Source of the DNA: Peribacillus muralis
GTDB taxonomy: Bacteria; Bacillota; Bacilli; Bacillales; DSM-1321
NCBI RefSeq assembly: GCF_001439925.1
Contig: NZ_LMBV01000003.1
Location: 343,611 to 407,610 of the forward strand
DNA: 64,000 nucleotides
Direction of reading: 5' to 3'
Each line of letters opens with the position of its first letter. Within the stretch, counting starts at the first letter, position 1. The position numbers were made by a program, and so were the translations under genes. Below are positions 55,021 through 63,978 of the stretch, piece after piece. The notes beneath the pieces are model-generated. The model was not told the DNA's origin and searched no databases. It saw nothing but the letters and a program-made list of their open reading frames with translations.

Positions 55021-55161
55021 TTAAACGGCTAATTTGCTGTATTCATCCAACTGATCTTTGGTTAAATTTTTGATAAAATCGTCGAAGTTTAACGTCTCGA
55101 TTTCATACCTTTCACAAATCTTCAAATAACTTTGAAAGGCTTTAACATACATGTTCATCAT
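55021..55161 (-). CDS. Small hypothetical protein, 46 aa
   Basis: A 46-codon frame with AAGGGG about 7 nt before its ATG. The product (MMNMYVKAFQSYLKICERYE...) is predicted helical and ends LTKDQLDEYSKLAV. It has no membrane segment and lacks the Spo0E signature. Unknown function. The protein-like composition and ribosome binding site support it. Confidence 0.55.
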   Translation of the reverse strand: MMNMYVKAFQSYLKICERYEIETLNFDDFIKNLTKDQLDEYSKLAV

Positions 55162-55553
55162 CTCGACACCCCTTTTCTGTTATATAACAAATAATTAAAC
55201 TTATTAATAATATAGAACAACAGTAATTCCTCGTCAACTAATTTTTCCGAAAATCCCGCAATGTTCACACATTCACTAGTATCTCCCGCATTCTACATCG
55301 CTAACCGTCTCAATTAAAAAAACGTACACAGATAGTAGCCAAAGCTGAATGAACAGAATTAAGTCCAAGGCAATGCCGGTAGTAAATCCAAAATACAATA
55401 TTCATGTTCATTTTTATCCGCCCTGTTATATGTAAAGCACCTTATATATTTACGTAATCGTTATCATCCTATCATGTACAATGCGAAAGTTTATTTGTTA
55501 TCATAAGTTCATGATCTTGGAAAAGAATGTTAAGTTTTTAAGGAGGAACCGTT
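55162..55553. other. Intergenic, no gene seen
   Basis: About 390 bp upstream of the chromate transporter pair; AT-rich, with no supported frame or structured RNA. Confidence 0.4.
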
Positions 55554-56141
55554 TTGAAAAATCCATATTCGGAATTAACGGTCGGGATGTTGAGGACCGG
55601 GATTTTAGGTTTTGGCGGCGGACCATCTGTCATCCCGCTCATCCGTCATGAAGCCGTATCCCGATATCGTTGGCTTGATGATGATGAATTTGGTGACACG
55701 CTGGCGATCGCCAATACTCTCCCCGGACCGATCGCCACTAAGATGGCAGCATATCTTGGTTATCAATTAAAGGGCTGGCCGGGAGCTCTAGTGAGTGTGG
55801 CCGCTCACATCTTGCCTTCATGCCTTGCCATGGTTTTCCTGATTGGATTCATTAATGTGCTAAGCAATTCCGCAATGATCGGCAATATGATTGCTGCTGT
55901 CATGCCAGTTGTTGCCGTCATGCTTGGTCAAATGGCTTATGAGTTTGGCGAAAAGGCGGTTAGGGGGTTAGGGAAGGTTCTCGGCATCACCTTTTTTGTG
56001 ATTTCCTTTATACTGCTCCAGACGATTTCCCTTCACCCAGGTATCGTCATCATGATTTTCCTTTTATATGGAGCCTTCCACTTTAAATTAAAAGAACGAT
56101 TGAAAAGTAAAAAGGTGAATAGGAAGGAGGGATCGGCTTAA
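55554..56141 (+). CDS. Chromate transporter, N-terminal-type half (CHR family)
   Basis: The 195-residue protein forms one CHR domain. It has the signature GILGFGGGPSVIPLIRHEAV (about 13-32) and the second motif ANTLPGPIATKMAAYLGY (about 63-80), then about five hydrophobic helices. Bidomain ChrA proteins export chromate with protons; Bacillus often has two short genes (YwrB/YwrA) that work as a pair. The start is UUG with AAGGAGG upstream. The stop overlaps the next start (TAATG). Confidence 0.88.
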   Translation: MKNPYSELTVGMLRTGILGFGGGPSVIPLIRHEAVSRYRWLDDDEFGDTLAIANTLPGPIATKMAAYLGYQLKGWPGALVSVAAHILPSCLAMVFLIGFINVLSNSAMIGNMIAAVMPVVAVMLGQMAYEFGEKAVRGLGKVLGITFFVISFILLQTISLHPGIVIMIFLLYGAFHFKLKERLKSKKVNRKEGSA

Positions 56142-56692
56142 TGGGCTTTATCATCCCGATGGGGGTAGCTGTTTTTCTTGCGTTCTTCATTGCCAATCTT
56201 CTTGGATATGGCGGAGGTCCAGCTTCCATCCCGCTTATGTACGATCAAATCGTAACCCGCTACGGCTGGCTTAATAATACCGAATTTTCACAAATGCTCG
56301 CCCTAGGAAATTCCCTTCCAGGCCCGATTGCCACCAAAATTGCCGCATATGTCGGATATGATGTGTATGGCTGGCCAGGGTTTTTAGCTGCATTGGCCGG
56401 CACCATCATCCCATCCGCTGTAGCTTTGATCTATTTATTGAAAATCCTGCGCAAATACAAGCAATCACCGATCGTAAAAGGCATGTCATTACTTGTACAG
56501 CCCGTGATCGCAATCATGATGTTGTTGCTTACCTGGAACATGGCTGCAGATGCCGTCGGTTCCATAGGTTACATCCATTCAATCATCATCGCCGGATTGG
56601 CCTTGTTGGCTCTAGGTAAATTCAAGATACACCCAGCATTCGTAATCGTCCTTGCCTTTGCGTACGGCGGCTTTATCATTCCGCTCTCATAA
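56141..56692 (+). CDS. Chromate transporter, C-terminal-type half (CHR family)
   Basis: The 183-residue partner of the preceding gene has its own CHR domain (LLGYGGGPASIPLMYDQIV at about 17, NSLPGPIATKIAAYVGY at about 63) and helices in opposite membrane orientation, as expected for a heterodimer. It is translationally coupled to the first half through the TAATG overlap. A terminator follows. Confidence 0.88.
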   Translation: MGFIIPMGVAVFLAFFIANLLGYGGGPASIPLMYDQIVTRYGWLNNTEFSQMLALGNSLPGPIATKIAAYVGYDVYGWPGFLAALAGTIIPSAVALIYLLKILRKYKQSPIVKGMSLLVQPVIAIMMLLLTWNMAADAVGSIGYIHSIIIAGLALLALGKFKIHPAFVIVLAFAYGGFIIPLS

Positions 56693-56698
56693 ATATAA

Positions 56699-56722
56699 AA
56701 ATCCCACCCAGTGGGATTTTTC
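56699..56722 (+). terminator. Terminator of the chromate transporter pair
   Basis: ATCCCAC pairs with GTGGGAT, with flanking A and T tracts. Confidence 0.8.
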
Positions 56723-56723
56723 A

Positions 56724-57070
56724 CGTTTAAAGTATGCCCACCCGGCTTATATAATGTTTAGGAAAACATGTATACGCAGGATTTAGCGAACTAACTAAGT
56801 CATTTTCCATGTTTGATGACGCAGCGGCATTGAACGAAATAAGTAGCTCTCAGCTTCATATTAAAATGTATTTTCGAGAAAGAACTTGGAAACACAAATC
56901 AAATTATCATAGTATTGAGACGTTCAGGGATGAACCAGCTTTTGGGTGGTGTTCGGTATACTAAAAAACGCTCAGAGCATTTTTACTCTAAGTGCGATAA
57001 TACAAATGATCCGCTTCACCATTAAAGAATTAAAAAGAATAAGTGTGAGTGTTAGGAAGCGATTATGCAT
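56724..57070. other. Intergenic, no gene seen
   Basis: About 345 bp with many stops in all frames and no repeat recognised. Confidence 0.4.
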
Positions 57071-57073
57071 GAA

Positions 57074-57124
57074 CAGGCTGTCACCCCCTCATTGAGATAA
57101 CGATGACGGGGGTTTTACAGCCTG
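57074..57124 (-). terminator. Two-tier hairpin, probable terminator of the 40-aa gene
   Basis: CAGGCTGT pairs with ACAGCCTG enclosing CCCCC/GGGGG and CAT/ATG. It lies about 47 nt beyond the minus-strand stop at 57171. The outer tract is not strongly U-rich. Confidence 0.5.
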
Positions 57125-57170
57125 CTTAATATGGAAAAAACGCTTATGATTATGCACTGTTTCCTTCCTC

Positions 57171-57291
57171 AACTCTTTGCTTGAAAGGTCTTCGCAATCG
57201 CATTGTATTCTTCTTCATTGATGATGCCAATTTTTTTGAATAAAACCGAATAAGCCATTATTTTTTTTTGGGTACGGTTTGTACAATTCAT
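57171..57291 (-). CDS. Small SHOCT-like protein, 40 aa
   Basis: AAGGAG lies 9 nt before an ATG at 57291; the 40-codon frame encodes MNCTNRTQKKIMAYSVLFKKIGIINEEEYN... The end LFKKIGIINEEEYNAIAKTF resembles a SHOCT motif (a hydrophobic turn GIINEEEY between two helices). No other domain is present. Function unknown. Confidence 0.55.
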
Positions 57292-57558
57292 CTCGACCAG
57301 CTCCTTTTTTACATCATATTCACTGGCGACAAAATGTTTCCATAACGCAACAAATTTTGTATCGCTAAAACAATTAAATTAGGCCTCCGGCAGTTTAAAG
57401 ATTCATGTGACAAATTGATACCGCTCCATTAAACCCGCCAGAGATTTCTTGAAAATACTGCAGCCCTTCCTGTAACCCGTCTTCATTCAGATTATGTTTT
57501 AAATAAATAGGAAGGAAATTAACAAACCTGCATAACTCCTTCATATTTTTTCGCTATA
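57292..57558. other. Spacer upstream of the second two-component operon
   Basis: AT-rich. A TATAAT at 57555-57560 overlaps the first ATG of the kinase frame and may be its -10 box, although no convincing -35 is present. Confidence 0.35.
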
Positions 57559-58959
57559 ATGACTTTAATAGAAAAGAAGGTGAACATCCTGAAAATCTCC
57601 ATGAAGCTAGGACTTTATATATTTGTAAGCATTTTGCTGTTAGAAACAATTTCCATGCTTTACTTACATAATCACGTCATCCAGTCCCGGATCAATCAGG
57701 AATTGGAATCATTGAAATCCCGTGGCAACAGTCACCGTGATGTATTGGAACTTACGTATTCCGACGCAACCCTTGAGCATATCGGCCTGATGGAATCCCA
57801 TACCGATACAGATGTGGTGATAACGAATGAAGCAGGCGATATTATTCTATCTTCGGAAAATGTAAATTCAGGGATGAAAAAAATTTTACAGAAGGAGCTC
57901 CCTCAAGTGCCTCGAAAAGGTTCGATCATCCAAGCAAGCTGGAAGGATGAACGGTATATCGCCACTGTCACATCATTTAACAGTGAACATGCAATTGAAG
58001 GCTATATCTACATGTTCAAAAATACAAGAGAAGTAGAAGAATTAATCTCCCAATTGAATAAGCACTTCCTCTTTGCGACGATTTTGCTACTTTTCTTCAT
58101 GCTTATCATTATTTATTTCCTCTCAAAAGCCTTGACCAGACCACTTATTGTCATGAAGGAGGCGACCACTAAATTGAGCGAAGGGAATTTCTCCGTGACT
58201 GTACCAGTACGATCACATGATGAACTTGGTGAACTCGCTCAATCGATCCAAAGCTTGGCTGACGAACTGAATTATTTAAAGAAGGAGCGCAATGAATTCT
58301 TGGCAAGCATCTCCCATGAACTGCGCACGCCTCTCACTTATATCAAGGGATATGCTGATATTGTCCGCCGAAAAGACTTGGATGCTTCTGAAAGATCATC
58401 TTATTTAGAGATTATCCATGATGAATCACAACGATTAAACGGATTGTTGAACGAACTATTCAATATGGCTAAAATGGATTTGCATACCTTCACCATTTCA
58501 AAAGAAACCGTACGGCTTTCTTCACTCCTGCAATCCATTCAAGAAAAAGTGCTGCCGTCCTTCAATAATAAAAAGATGCAATTGCACCTCGAGTGCAGCG
58601 AAGATTTATTTATTAAAATAGATCCTGCTCGGTTTGAGCAAATTATGCTTAATCTGCTGGATAATGCATTAAAATACTCGAACGAAAACACAGTCACCAC
58701 CATCAAAGCAAAACGATTTCCTGGAAGTATCTCCATCTCCATCATCGATCAAGGGATGGGCATCCCCGCTGAAGACGTCCCGCATATATTTGACCGTTTA
58801 TTTCGTGTCGAGAAATCACGCGCTAGAGATACGGGCGGATTCGGATTGGGGCTCTCCATCGTCAAACAGCTAGTGGAGGTTCAAGGAGGATCCATTTCAG
58901 TTACTAGCAAGCTGGACCAAGGTACATGCTTCACGATCATATTTAAAGGAGATAGGTAA
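57559..58959 (+). CDS. Membrane sensor histidine kinase of a kinase-regulator-TVP38 operon
   Basis: The kinase (466 residues from the first ATG) has a signal-anchor helix (about 17-37), an extracellular sensor domain (about 38-168), a second helix (169-189), HAMP (190-243), HisKA with the phospho-His253 in SISHELRTPLTYI, and HATPase_c (NLLDNALKYS, DQGMGIP, GFGLGLSIV). The start is uncertain: the ATG at 57559 overlaps a TATAAT and lacks a ribosome binding site; an ATG at 57601 is the other option. It ends directly at the regulator start. Confidence 0.85.
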   Translation: MTLIEKKVNILKISMKLGLYIFVSILLLETISMLYLHNHVIQSRINQELESLKSRGNSHRDVLELTYSDATLEHIGLMESHTDTDVVITNEAGDIILSSENVNSGMKKILQKELPQVPRKGSIIQASWKDERYIATVTSFNSEHAIEGYIYMFKNTREVEELISQLNKHFLFATILLLFFMLIIIYFLSKALTRPLIVMKEATTKLSEGNFSVTVPVRSHDELGELAQSIQSLADELNYLKKERNEFLASISHELRTPLTYIKGYADIVRRKDLDASERSSYLEIIHDESQRLNGLLNELFNMAKMDLHTFTISKETVRLSSLLQSIQEKVLPSFNNKKMQLHLECSEDLFIKIDPARFEQIMLNLLDNALKYSNENTVTTIKAKRFPGSISISIIDQGMGIPAEDVPHIFDRLFRVEKSRARDTGGFGLGLSIVKQLVEVQGGSISVTSKLDQGTCFTIIFKGDR

Positions 58960-59637
58960 ATGAAGACAGCAGTTCTGGTAGATGATGAACAAAGAATGAC
59001 GGATCTGATCGAGTTATATCTTGCACCTCACGGATATAGGTGCATAAAGAAGGACTCCGCCCGCGAAGCGGTACTTTTCTTGAAACATAGTCATGCTGAC
59101 ATCGTCATTCTTGATATAATGATGCCTGAGATGGATGGGTGGGAAGCGTGCGAAAGAATCCGGTCATTTTCTGCCATTCCCATTATCATGCTCACCGCCC
59201 GGGATGCAGCGGAAGAAATGGTGAGAGGGCTGAAAAGTGGTGCCGATGATTATATAACGAAGCCCTTTAATGAAGATGTTTTACTGGCTCGAATCGATGC
59301 TGTGACACGACGGATACCCCAATACGAAGTCGATGGGGTATCCTTTAAGGGGTTAAAACTAAATGAATCCGCTTATGAAGCGCATTATCGATCCAAGGCC
59401 ATTTCATTAACGCCAAAAGAATTCTCCATGTTGTCCTTGTTTTTAAAATCACCTGATCAAGTATACTCAAGGGATCACCTGCTCTCGACCATCTGGGATT
59501 TTAGAACGAATACGGAAGATCGGACAATCGATTCCCATATTCGAAATATCAGAGAAAAATTGCGTTGCACCGGTTTTCCTGCAGATGTTCATTTGAAAAC
59601 GGTTTGGGGCGTCGGCTATAAATGGAGTTCTTCTTGA
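58960..59637 (+). CDS. OmpR/PhoB-family response regulator
   Basis: The 225-residue regulator has a receiver domain (VDDE pocket, phospho-Asp52 in ILDIMMPEMDGW, Thr in IIMLTARD, Lys in YITKPF) and a C-terminal winged helix (SLTPKEFSMLSLFLKSPDQVYSRDHLLSTIW). The ATG follows the kinase stop immediately. The stop codon overlaps the start of the TVP38 gene, so the membrane protein may be part of the sensing or output circuit. Confidence 0.92.
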   Translation: MKTAVLVDDEQRMTDLIELYLAPHGYRCIKKDSAREAVLFLKHSHADIVILDIMMPEMDGWEACERIRSFSAIPIIMLTARDAAEEMVRGLKSGADDYITKPFNEDVLLARIDAVTRRIPQYEVDGVSFKGLKLNESAYEAHYRSKAISLTPKEFSMLSLFLKSPDQVYSRDHLLSTIWDFRTNTEDRTIDSHIRNIREKLRCTGFPADVHLKTVWGVGYKWSSS

Positions 59638-60191
59638 TGGATATGCATTTCATTTCTGAGGCGATAGCATCAAGCGGCCCCTTGGCCATTGTTGTCAGTT
59701 TAATCATGAACGTTATTATTAGCGTGCTCAGTTTTATTCCGAGCGTATTCATCACTGCGGCAAATATCACCGTGTTTGGATTCCAAAACGGATTGATCGT
59801 TTCTTACATCGGGGAAATTATAGGAGCCGCAGTGAGCTTTTGGTTATATCGGAGAGGAATTCAATCAATCCCACCAAAGTTCATGAATAACCGTTGGATC
59901 ATGCGACTGCAAAAGTCACAAGGATTTCCTGCATTTTGGATGATTCTCTTGCTAAGGCTCCTTCCTTTCATCCCTTCCGGCGTGATTAACCTTGCTGCAG
60001 CATTAAGTAGGGCGAGCATGATGATTTTCTTCACCGCCACATCAATTGGTAAGCTGCCCGCCCTCCTCATCGAGGCATACTCGGTGACACAAGTAATGAA
60101 GGCTTCATACGAAGTAAGGATTGGTTTAGTGCTATTGATTAGCATTATCGCCCTCCTTTATTACGTTAAAAAAACAAGAATAAAAAACTAA
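59637..60191 (+). CDS. TVP38/TMEM64 (VTT-domain) membrane protein
   Basis: The 184-residue protein has about five helices and the VTT signature (FIPSVFITAANITVFGFQNGLIVSYIGEIIGAAVSFWLYRRG at about 34-75; LRLLPFIPSGVINLAAA at about 107-123). It is the third DedA-superfamily protein in the window. The start is the ATG at 59637, overlapping the regulator stop (TGATG) with GGAG upstream; an ATG at 59622 inside the regulator is less likely. Lipid scramblase/flippase-like activity is inferred from the superfamily. Confidence 0.85.
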   Translation: MDMHFISEAIASSGPLAIVVSLIMNVIISVLSFIPSVFITAANITVFGFQNGLIVSYIGEIIGAAVSFWLYRRGIQSIPPKFMNNRWIMRLQKSQGFPAFWMILLLRLLPFIPSGVINLAAALSRASMMIFFTATSIGKLPALLIEAYSVTQVMKASYEVRIGLVLLISIIALLYYVKKTRIKN

Positions 60192-60798
60192 AAGGCTTTT
60201 CTATTTACTGATTTTTAATTATTTCCTTTTTCTTTCCTTCAGGCGTGAGGCTCCCTCCTTCCATTTAAGAGTTGTGACCATTGGTTTCCAAGGGTCCGAC
60301 TCTCCGATGCCGGTGCCTTGCTTTCCTGATACACATCATATTCTTTCGCAAAAACTACTAAAACGGGCGGTTTTGGTTCACTCTCCATAACCTTCATACT
60401 AACAATATATTGATAGTAAAGTTTTACCTTTCTTTTTCAATAACCTATGTTTCAATGAAAGTGCCATCCATAACCCTCTCCCTGTATTCCAGCGTTATTT
60501 ATCTAGGTTAAATGCACTACATTCGAATAATAAGGGATATAATAATCCTTAATGAAGTGGTTACTACTTCATTAATTTGATTGGTTGCGTCATCTTTCAT
60601 AAGCTCCTTTTATCGTCGTAGAATGTAGGGTAAATTGATTCAGTTTAAAGAGATTTGCATCTATGTACTGAGAGGATGCCTATACTTTCTTCCTGTTTTA
60701 TGGAAAAAAGAATGATTTTATTGTGTTTTAAAGGGCAGTTCCTATATAATGCGCATTAGATGATTTTTTTTAGTACTAAATACGAGAGGAGACATAAC
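60192..60798. other. Intergenic, weak minus-strand frame only
   Basis: About 600 bp. A minus-strand frame of 49-52 codons (start 60388 or 60397, stop 60241) contains EPKPPVLVVFAKEYDVY but has no good ribosome binding site, so I do not call it. The 3' end carries AT-rich promoter-like sequence for the lipoprotein gene. Confidence 0.35.
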
Positions 60799-61587
60799 AT
60801 GAAGAAACTATTGTACCCTATCGTTATCGGATTATTGGCTGTTGTTCTAACGGCTTGTGGTTCGAACGATGAAGCGGATAAAAAAACGGACGAGAAAGAC
60901 ACTAAAACAACCGAGGCTAAGCAAAGCAAAGAAACGGCTAAAGCAGCTGAGGAACAGCAAAAAAAGATGGAAGAAATGCAAAAGAAATTAGACAAGCAAA
61001 AAGTGGATGAAAAGAAAACGGTAGCCACCGTCAATGACGAAGAAATCACCGGTGCGGAATACAATACCGTGTTATCGACGACACAAATGCAAATGCAACA
61101 GTTTGGACAAGACCCAACATCCAAGGAGGGTGCCAAGCAAATTAAAGAGCAAACGATCAATTCGTTAGTGGGGCAAACATTACTGCTTCAAGCTGCTGAC
61201 AAAAAGGGCTACACCGCCTCCAAGGCTGAAATCGAAAAACAACTTGCCAAAATTAAAGAACAATATGAAACTGAGGAAAAATTCAAGGCAGCGATGAAAC
61301 AAGCAGGTCTTAATTCAGAAACGCTGAATACTCAGATCGCCGAGAATATTCCCTATACGAAGTACGTAGAAAAAGAGATTAAAGTAGAAGAACCAACGGA
61401 TGAAGAAATCCAGAAATATTACGACCAGATTGCCGAGCAATCGAAGGCAAGTGGACAAAAGGTAAAGAAACTGGAAGAAATGAAGCCACAAATCAAAGAA
61501 CAACTAGAACAGCAAAAGAAACAAGAAAAGCTTGTGAAGCATGTGGAAGAACTTAAGAAAGATGCTAAGGTAGAAGTTAAAATCTAA
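60799..61587 (+). CDS. SurA-N/PrsA-like lipoprotein without a PPIase domain
   Basis: The 262-residue product has a lipoprotein signal (lipobox LTACG, Cys at about 20) and a highly charged Lys/Glu-rich coiled segment (25-75). A SurA N-terminal chaperone-like region follows (about 77-190, VATVNDEEITGAEYNTVL, INSLVGQTLLLQAADKKGYTAS) and then a C-terminal helical part. The parvulin PPIase domain that lies between these in PrsA is absent, so it is probably a holdase for secreted proteins, not an isomerase. GAGGAG precedes the ATG at 60799. Confidence 0.83.
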   Translation: MKKLLYPIVIGLLAVVLTACGSNDEADKKTDEKDTKTTEAKQSKETAKAAEEQQKKMEEMQKKLDKQKVDEKKTVATVNDEEITGAEYNTVLSTTQMQMQQFGQDPTSKEGAKQIKEQTINSLVGQTLLLQAADKKGYTASKAEIEKQLAKIKEQYETEEKFKAAMKQAGLNSETLNTQIAENIPYTKYVEKEIKVEEPTDEEIQKYYDQIAEQSKASGQKVKKLEEMKPQIKEQLEQQKKQEKLVKHVEELKKDAKVEVKI

Positions 61588-61610
61588 CCAAGAACGCTCA
61601 GTATATAGAC

Positions 61611-61648
61611 AAAAAGGTTTCGGAGGGATTCCCTTCCGAAACCTTTTT
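61611..61648. terminator. Terminator after the SurA-N lipoprotein
   Basis: A 14-bp perfect stem AAAAAGGTTTCGGA with its complement and T-run. Confidence 0.88.
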
Positions 61649-61771
61649 GATTTTCATTGGATTTAAAGCAGTTATTATAGGCTTTACTATGATATTTGTT
61701 TAAAGAACGTCTTATATAATATCAGTAGAAATTATTCCATTTTATACCATATATTTCTTTATAAAGAGTTC

Positions 61772-62953
61772 TCATGTCATTTTCGAAAAGAGAACTTCCT
61801 TATCTTTCCTGCCGTGAAGAAGATAATAAATTGGAATGCCCATCATAATTAGACCCGCCAGAGATAAATACATCCCCCTGTATCCGATCAAAGGTACTAA
61901 GCAACCTAAAATGAAGGGGCCAAAGCCTATCCCTAATTCGAGAAATACAAGATATGTAGATGTTGCCAATCCGATCCTTTCCCTAGGGGTTACTTTAATG
62001 GCAAGTGATTGTGTACAAGATTGAAAGTTCCCGTAACCTAGTCCGATAAATGCCGATGCAATTAAAAAGACGAAACTCGTATGCGCCTGACTAATTAGAA
62101 ACATCCCAATCGCAAATAAAATCAAACCGGGGTAAGCTACACTATTGCCGCCTTTCAAATCAACCAGTTTCCCTGTAAATGGCCGTGAAATCATAATAGC
62201 CAGTGCATAGACGAGAAAGTAAAAACTGCCTGCCTCCACTAAATCAATTTCGGCAGTGTACGCGGTGATAAATGACAGAATGCTTGAATATCCAAGAGCT
62301 ATTACGAATATCGAGATTGAAATTGGCAACGCCTTTGGTTCAATGAAGCTGGAAAATGTGAATCGTTTATTTGAAGACATTAGCTCCTTTGCTGGTGAAT
62401 CCACAAGAATGGAAATGATTAAACTTACAATCCCCACCACTAAAGAAAACACAAAAATGCTAGTGTAATTAATATGTTCTATTAAAGCGACACCAATTAA
62501 AGGTCCGATAGCTGCCGCCAACACTGCGCTTAAACTAAAATAACCGATTCCTTCCCCATATTTATGGGGTGGGATGATCTTGCCTACTATCGTGCCAGTT
62601 GCAGTAGTTGCCATGCCCACTCCGATCCCTTGTAAAAAGCGAATAGCCATGAGGGCAAAAACATTAGTAGGAATAAAGTAAAAAAAGGTCATCAAGATAT
62701 AGATGGCGATCCCTATCATCAACATTTTTTTATTGCCTACACTTTCTATTTGCCGACCAGCAAATAAGCGACTCATTAAAGCTCCAATGATGAAGATACT
62801 GGCAACTAATCCAGCAGTACTGACCGAAACACTATATTTTTCAATAGCATATGGTGCCATCGTTACTAATAGTAAATACATCGACAACATTAATCCGAAG
62901 TTGACCACTGATATAGAAATAAAATCTTTCGTCCATAATCCTTCTTTTTTCAT
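61772..62953 (-). CDS. MFS exporter under Fur-type control
   Basis: This 393-residue, 12-helix major facilitator of the drug/siderophore-like exporter class has motif A equivalents in GRQIESVGNKKML (about 66-78) and GKLVDLKGG (about 252-260). The ribosome binding site is AAAGG. The promoter is 200 nt upstream and is overlapped by a Fur box, so the gene is likely induced in iron starvation. A siderophore, metallophore or iron-chelate exporter is the natural guess; substrate is not shown by sequence. Confidence 0.83.
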   Translation of the reverse strand: MKKEGLWTKDFISISVVNFGLMLSMYLLLVTMAPYAIEKYSVSVSTAGLVASIFIIGALMSRLFAGRQIESVGNKKMLMIGIAIYILMTFFYFIPTNVFALMAIRFLQGIGVGMATTATGTIVGKIIPPHKYGEGIGYFSLSAVLAAAIGPLIGVALIEHINYTSIFVFSLVVGIVSLIISILVDSPAKELMSSNKRFTFSSFIEPKALPISISIFVIALGYSSILSFITAYTAEIDLVEAGSFYFLVYALAIMISRPFTGKLVDLKGGNSVAYPGLILFAIGMFLISQAHTSFVFLIASAFIGLGYGNFQSCTQSLAIKVTPRERIGLATSTYLVFLELGIGFGPFILGCLVPLIGYRGMYLSLAGLIMMGIPIYYLLHGRKDKEVLFSKMT

Positions 62954-63135
62954 AGTTCACAACCTTTATAAGTTTACACGATCCCTCAAGCCTTTTTCTG
63001 GCCTCCGCTCGATAGTAATACATCGTTCCATATAGCTTTTGTCGCAATTTTCCGTTAGTTGCATCCAAAACCATCCAACTTATCAACCTACCAAATAAAA
63101 AAACCATCATTTCCAAGTGCTAATAAGCAACTTAA

Positions 63136-63179
63136 TTGATAACAATTTTCATTATCAATTGATTCAGGGTAAATGTCAA
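63136..63179 (-). promoter_or_regulatory. SigA promoter with overlapping Fur box
   Basis: On the minus strand TTGACA (63174-63179) and GATAAT (63151-63156) are 17 nt apart. The -10 lies inside a near-palindrome GATAACAATTTTCATTATC (63138-63156), extended to TTGATAA/TTATCAA. By my count it matches about 15 of 19 positions of the Bacillus Fur box. Iron-loaded Fur would block the MFS gene. Confidence 0.8.
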
Positions 63180-63204
63180 TATAATGTGTGCATACAAAGG
63201 ATGA

Positions 63205-63483
63205 TTGAGTTTCAGTTTCTATCAAGTAATTACGCTTATCCAATCAAGGGGAATCCATCCTAAGTATATAAAAAAGCAGGTGACAAAGATATACAGTGAT
63301 CATAATTTGATAGAGAGCTTAGACGCGTCGTGCGGTCCCGCATTGCACTCAAAACGTCATGATTTAAGAAGGCATTCATTGCCTTTCGATTGGGTTCAAT
63401 CCCCTTCTCTGCAATATGAAAGAGCTGGCAGCTACCATCTTAGAGATACATTGCTCCAATCCTACGACCACTCCTTTTTTTGA
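63205..63483 (+). pseudogene. Truncated DUF1796 (papain-like cysteine peptidase) gene
   Basis: The 92-codon UUG-initiated frame carries the family's N-terminal core: SLDASCGPALHSKRHDLRRHSLPFDWVQSP, including the presumed catalytic Cys and PFDW. Proteins of DUF1796 are about 200 residues, so only the first third remains. The frame ends in a T7 run; skipping one T would add only 11 residues. It is divergent from the Fur-controlled MFS gene and the Fur box sits between them. Probably a relic; a short functional form cannot be excluded. Confidence 0.6.
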
Positions 63484-63502
63484 GGACATTTATTGCAAAA
63501 CA

Positions 63503-63528
63503 AAAACTGCCGAATGACCGGCAGTTTC
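63503..63528 (-). terminator. Terminator of arsC
   Basis: AAACTGCCG pairs with CGGCAGTTT around a 6-nt loop, followed by T5 on the minus strand. Confidence 0.8.
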
Positions 63529-63558
63529 AGGTTTATAAATATTTTTTGGTGAATTGTT

Positions 63559-63978
63559 TTATACGCCCGTTTTAGAGAAACGTTCAACTCTTTCTCCAAT
63601 TTCATCACGAACACGTTGAAAGGTAGCCCATTTTTCCTCATCTGTTCCTTCCGCTTTGGCTGGGTCATCAAAACCCCAATGCTCACGTCTTATATGCGGT
63701 GGCGTCATGGGACATTTGTCTGCCGCATCGCCACATAATGTGACCACAAAATCGGCATTATTTAAAATGTCAGAATCAATGATATCGGAAGTTTGATTGG
63801 CAATATCCAGTCCAACCTCGTTCATCGCTTTAACAGCAGTCGGATTCAAGCCATGTGCTTCAATTCCTGCACTTAGCACTTGCCATTCGTCCCCAAGATA
63901 TTTCTTACCCCATGCTTCAGCCATTTGGCTTCTGCAAGAGTTACCTGTACATAAGAAGTAAAGTGTTTTTTTAGCCAT
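63559..63978 (-). CDS. arsC: Arsenate reductase, thioredoxin-coupled
   Basis: The 139-residue ArsC of the low-molecular-weight phosphatase fold reduces arsenate to arsenite. It has the P-loop CTGNSCRS (Cys10, Cys15) and the redox pair in [11 protein letters not shown] (Cys82 and Cys89), with Asp105 in [18 protein letters not shown] lies before the ATG. The rest of an ars operon (arsR, arsB/acr3), if present, would lie beyond the right edge. It probably is the last gene of that operon, since a terminator follows. Confidence 0.95.
   Translation of the reverse strand: MAKKTLYFLCTGNSCRSQMAEAWGKKYLGDEWQVLSAGIEAHGLNPTAVKAMNEVGLDIANQTSDIIDSDILNNADFVVTLCGDAADKCPMTPPHIRREHWGFDDPAKAEGTDEEKWATFQRVRDEIGERVERFSKTGV

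Noticed and set aside
60241..60397. Minus-strand frame of about 50 codons upstream of the SurA-N lipoprotein
   Set aside because: Composition is plausible but there is no Shine-Dalgarno and no terminator; left as a note only.
62841..63116. 91-codon minus-strand frame overlapping the MFS start
   Set aside because: It lies in the 5' leader and start of the MFS gene in another frame, without a ribosome binding site or family resemblance.
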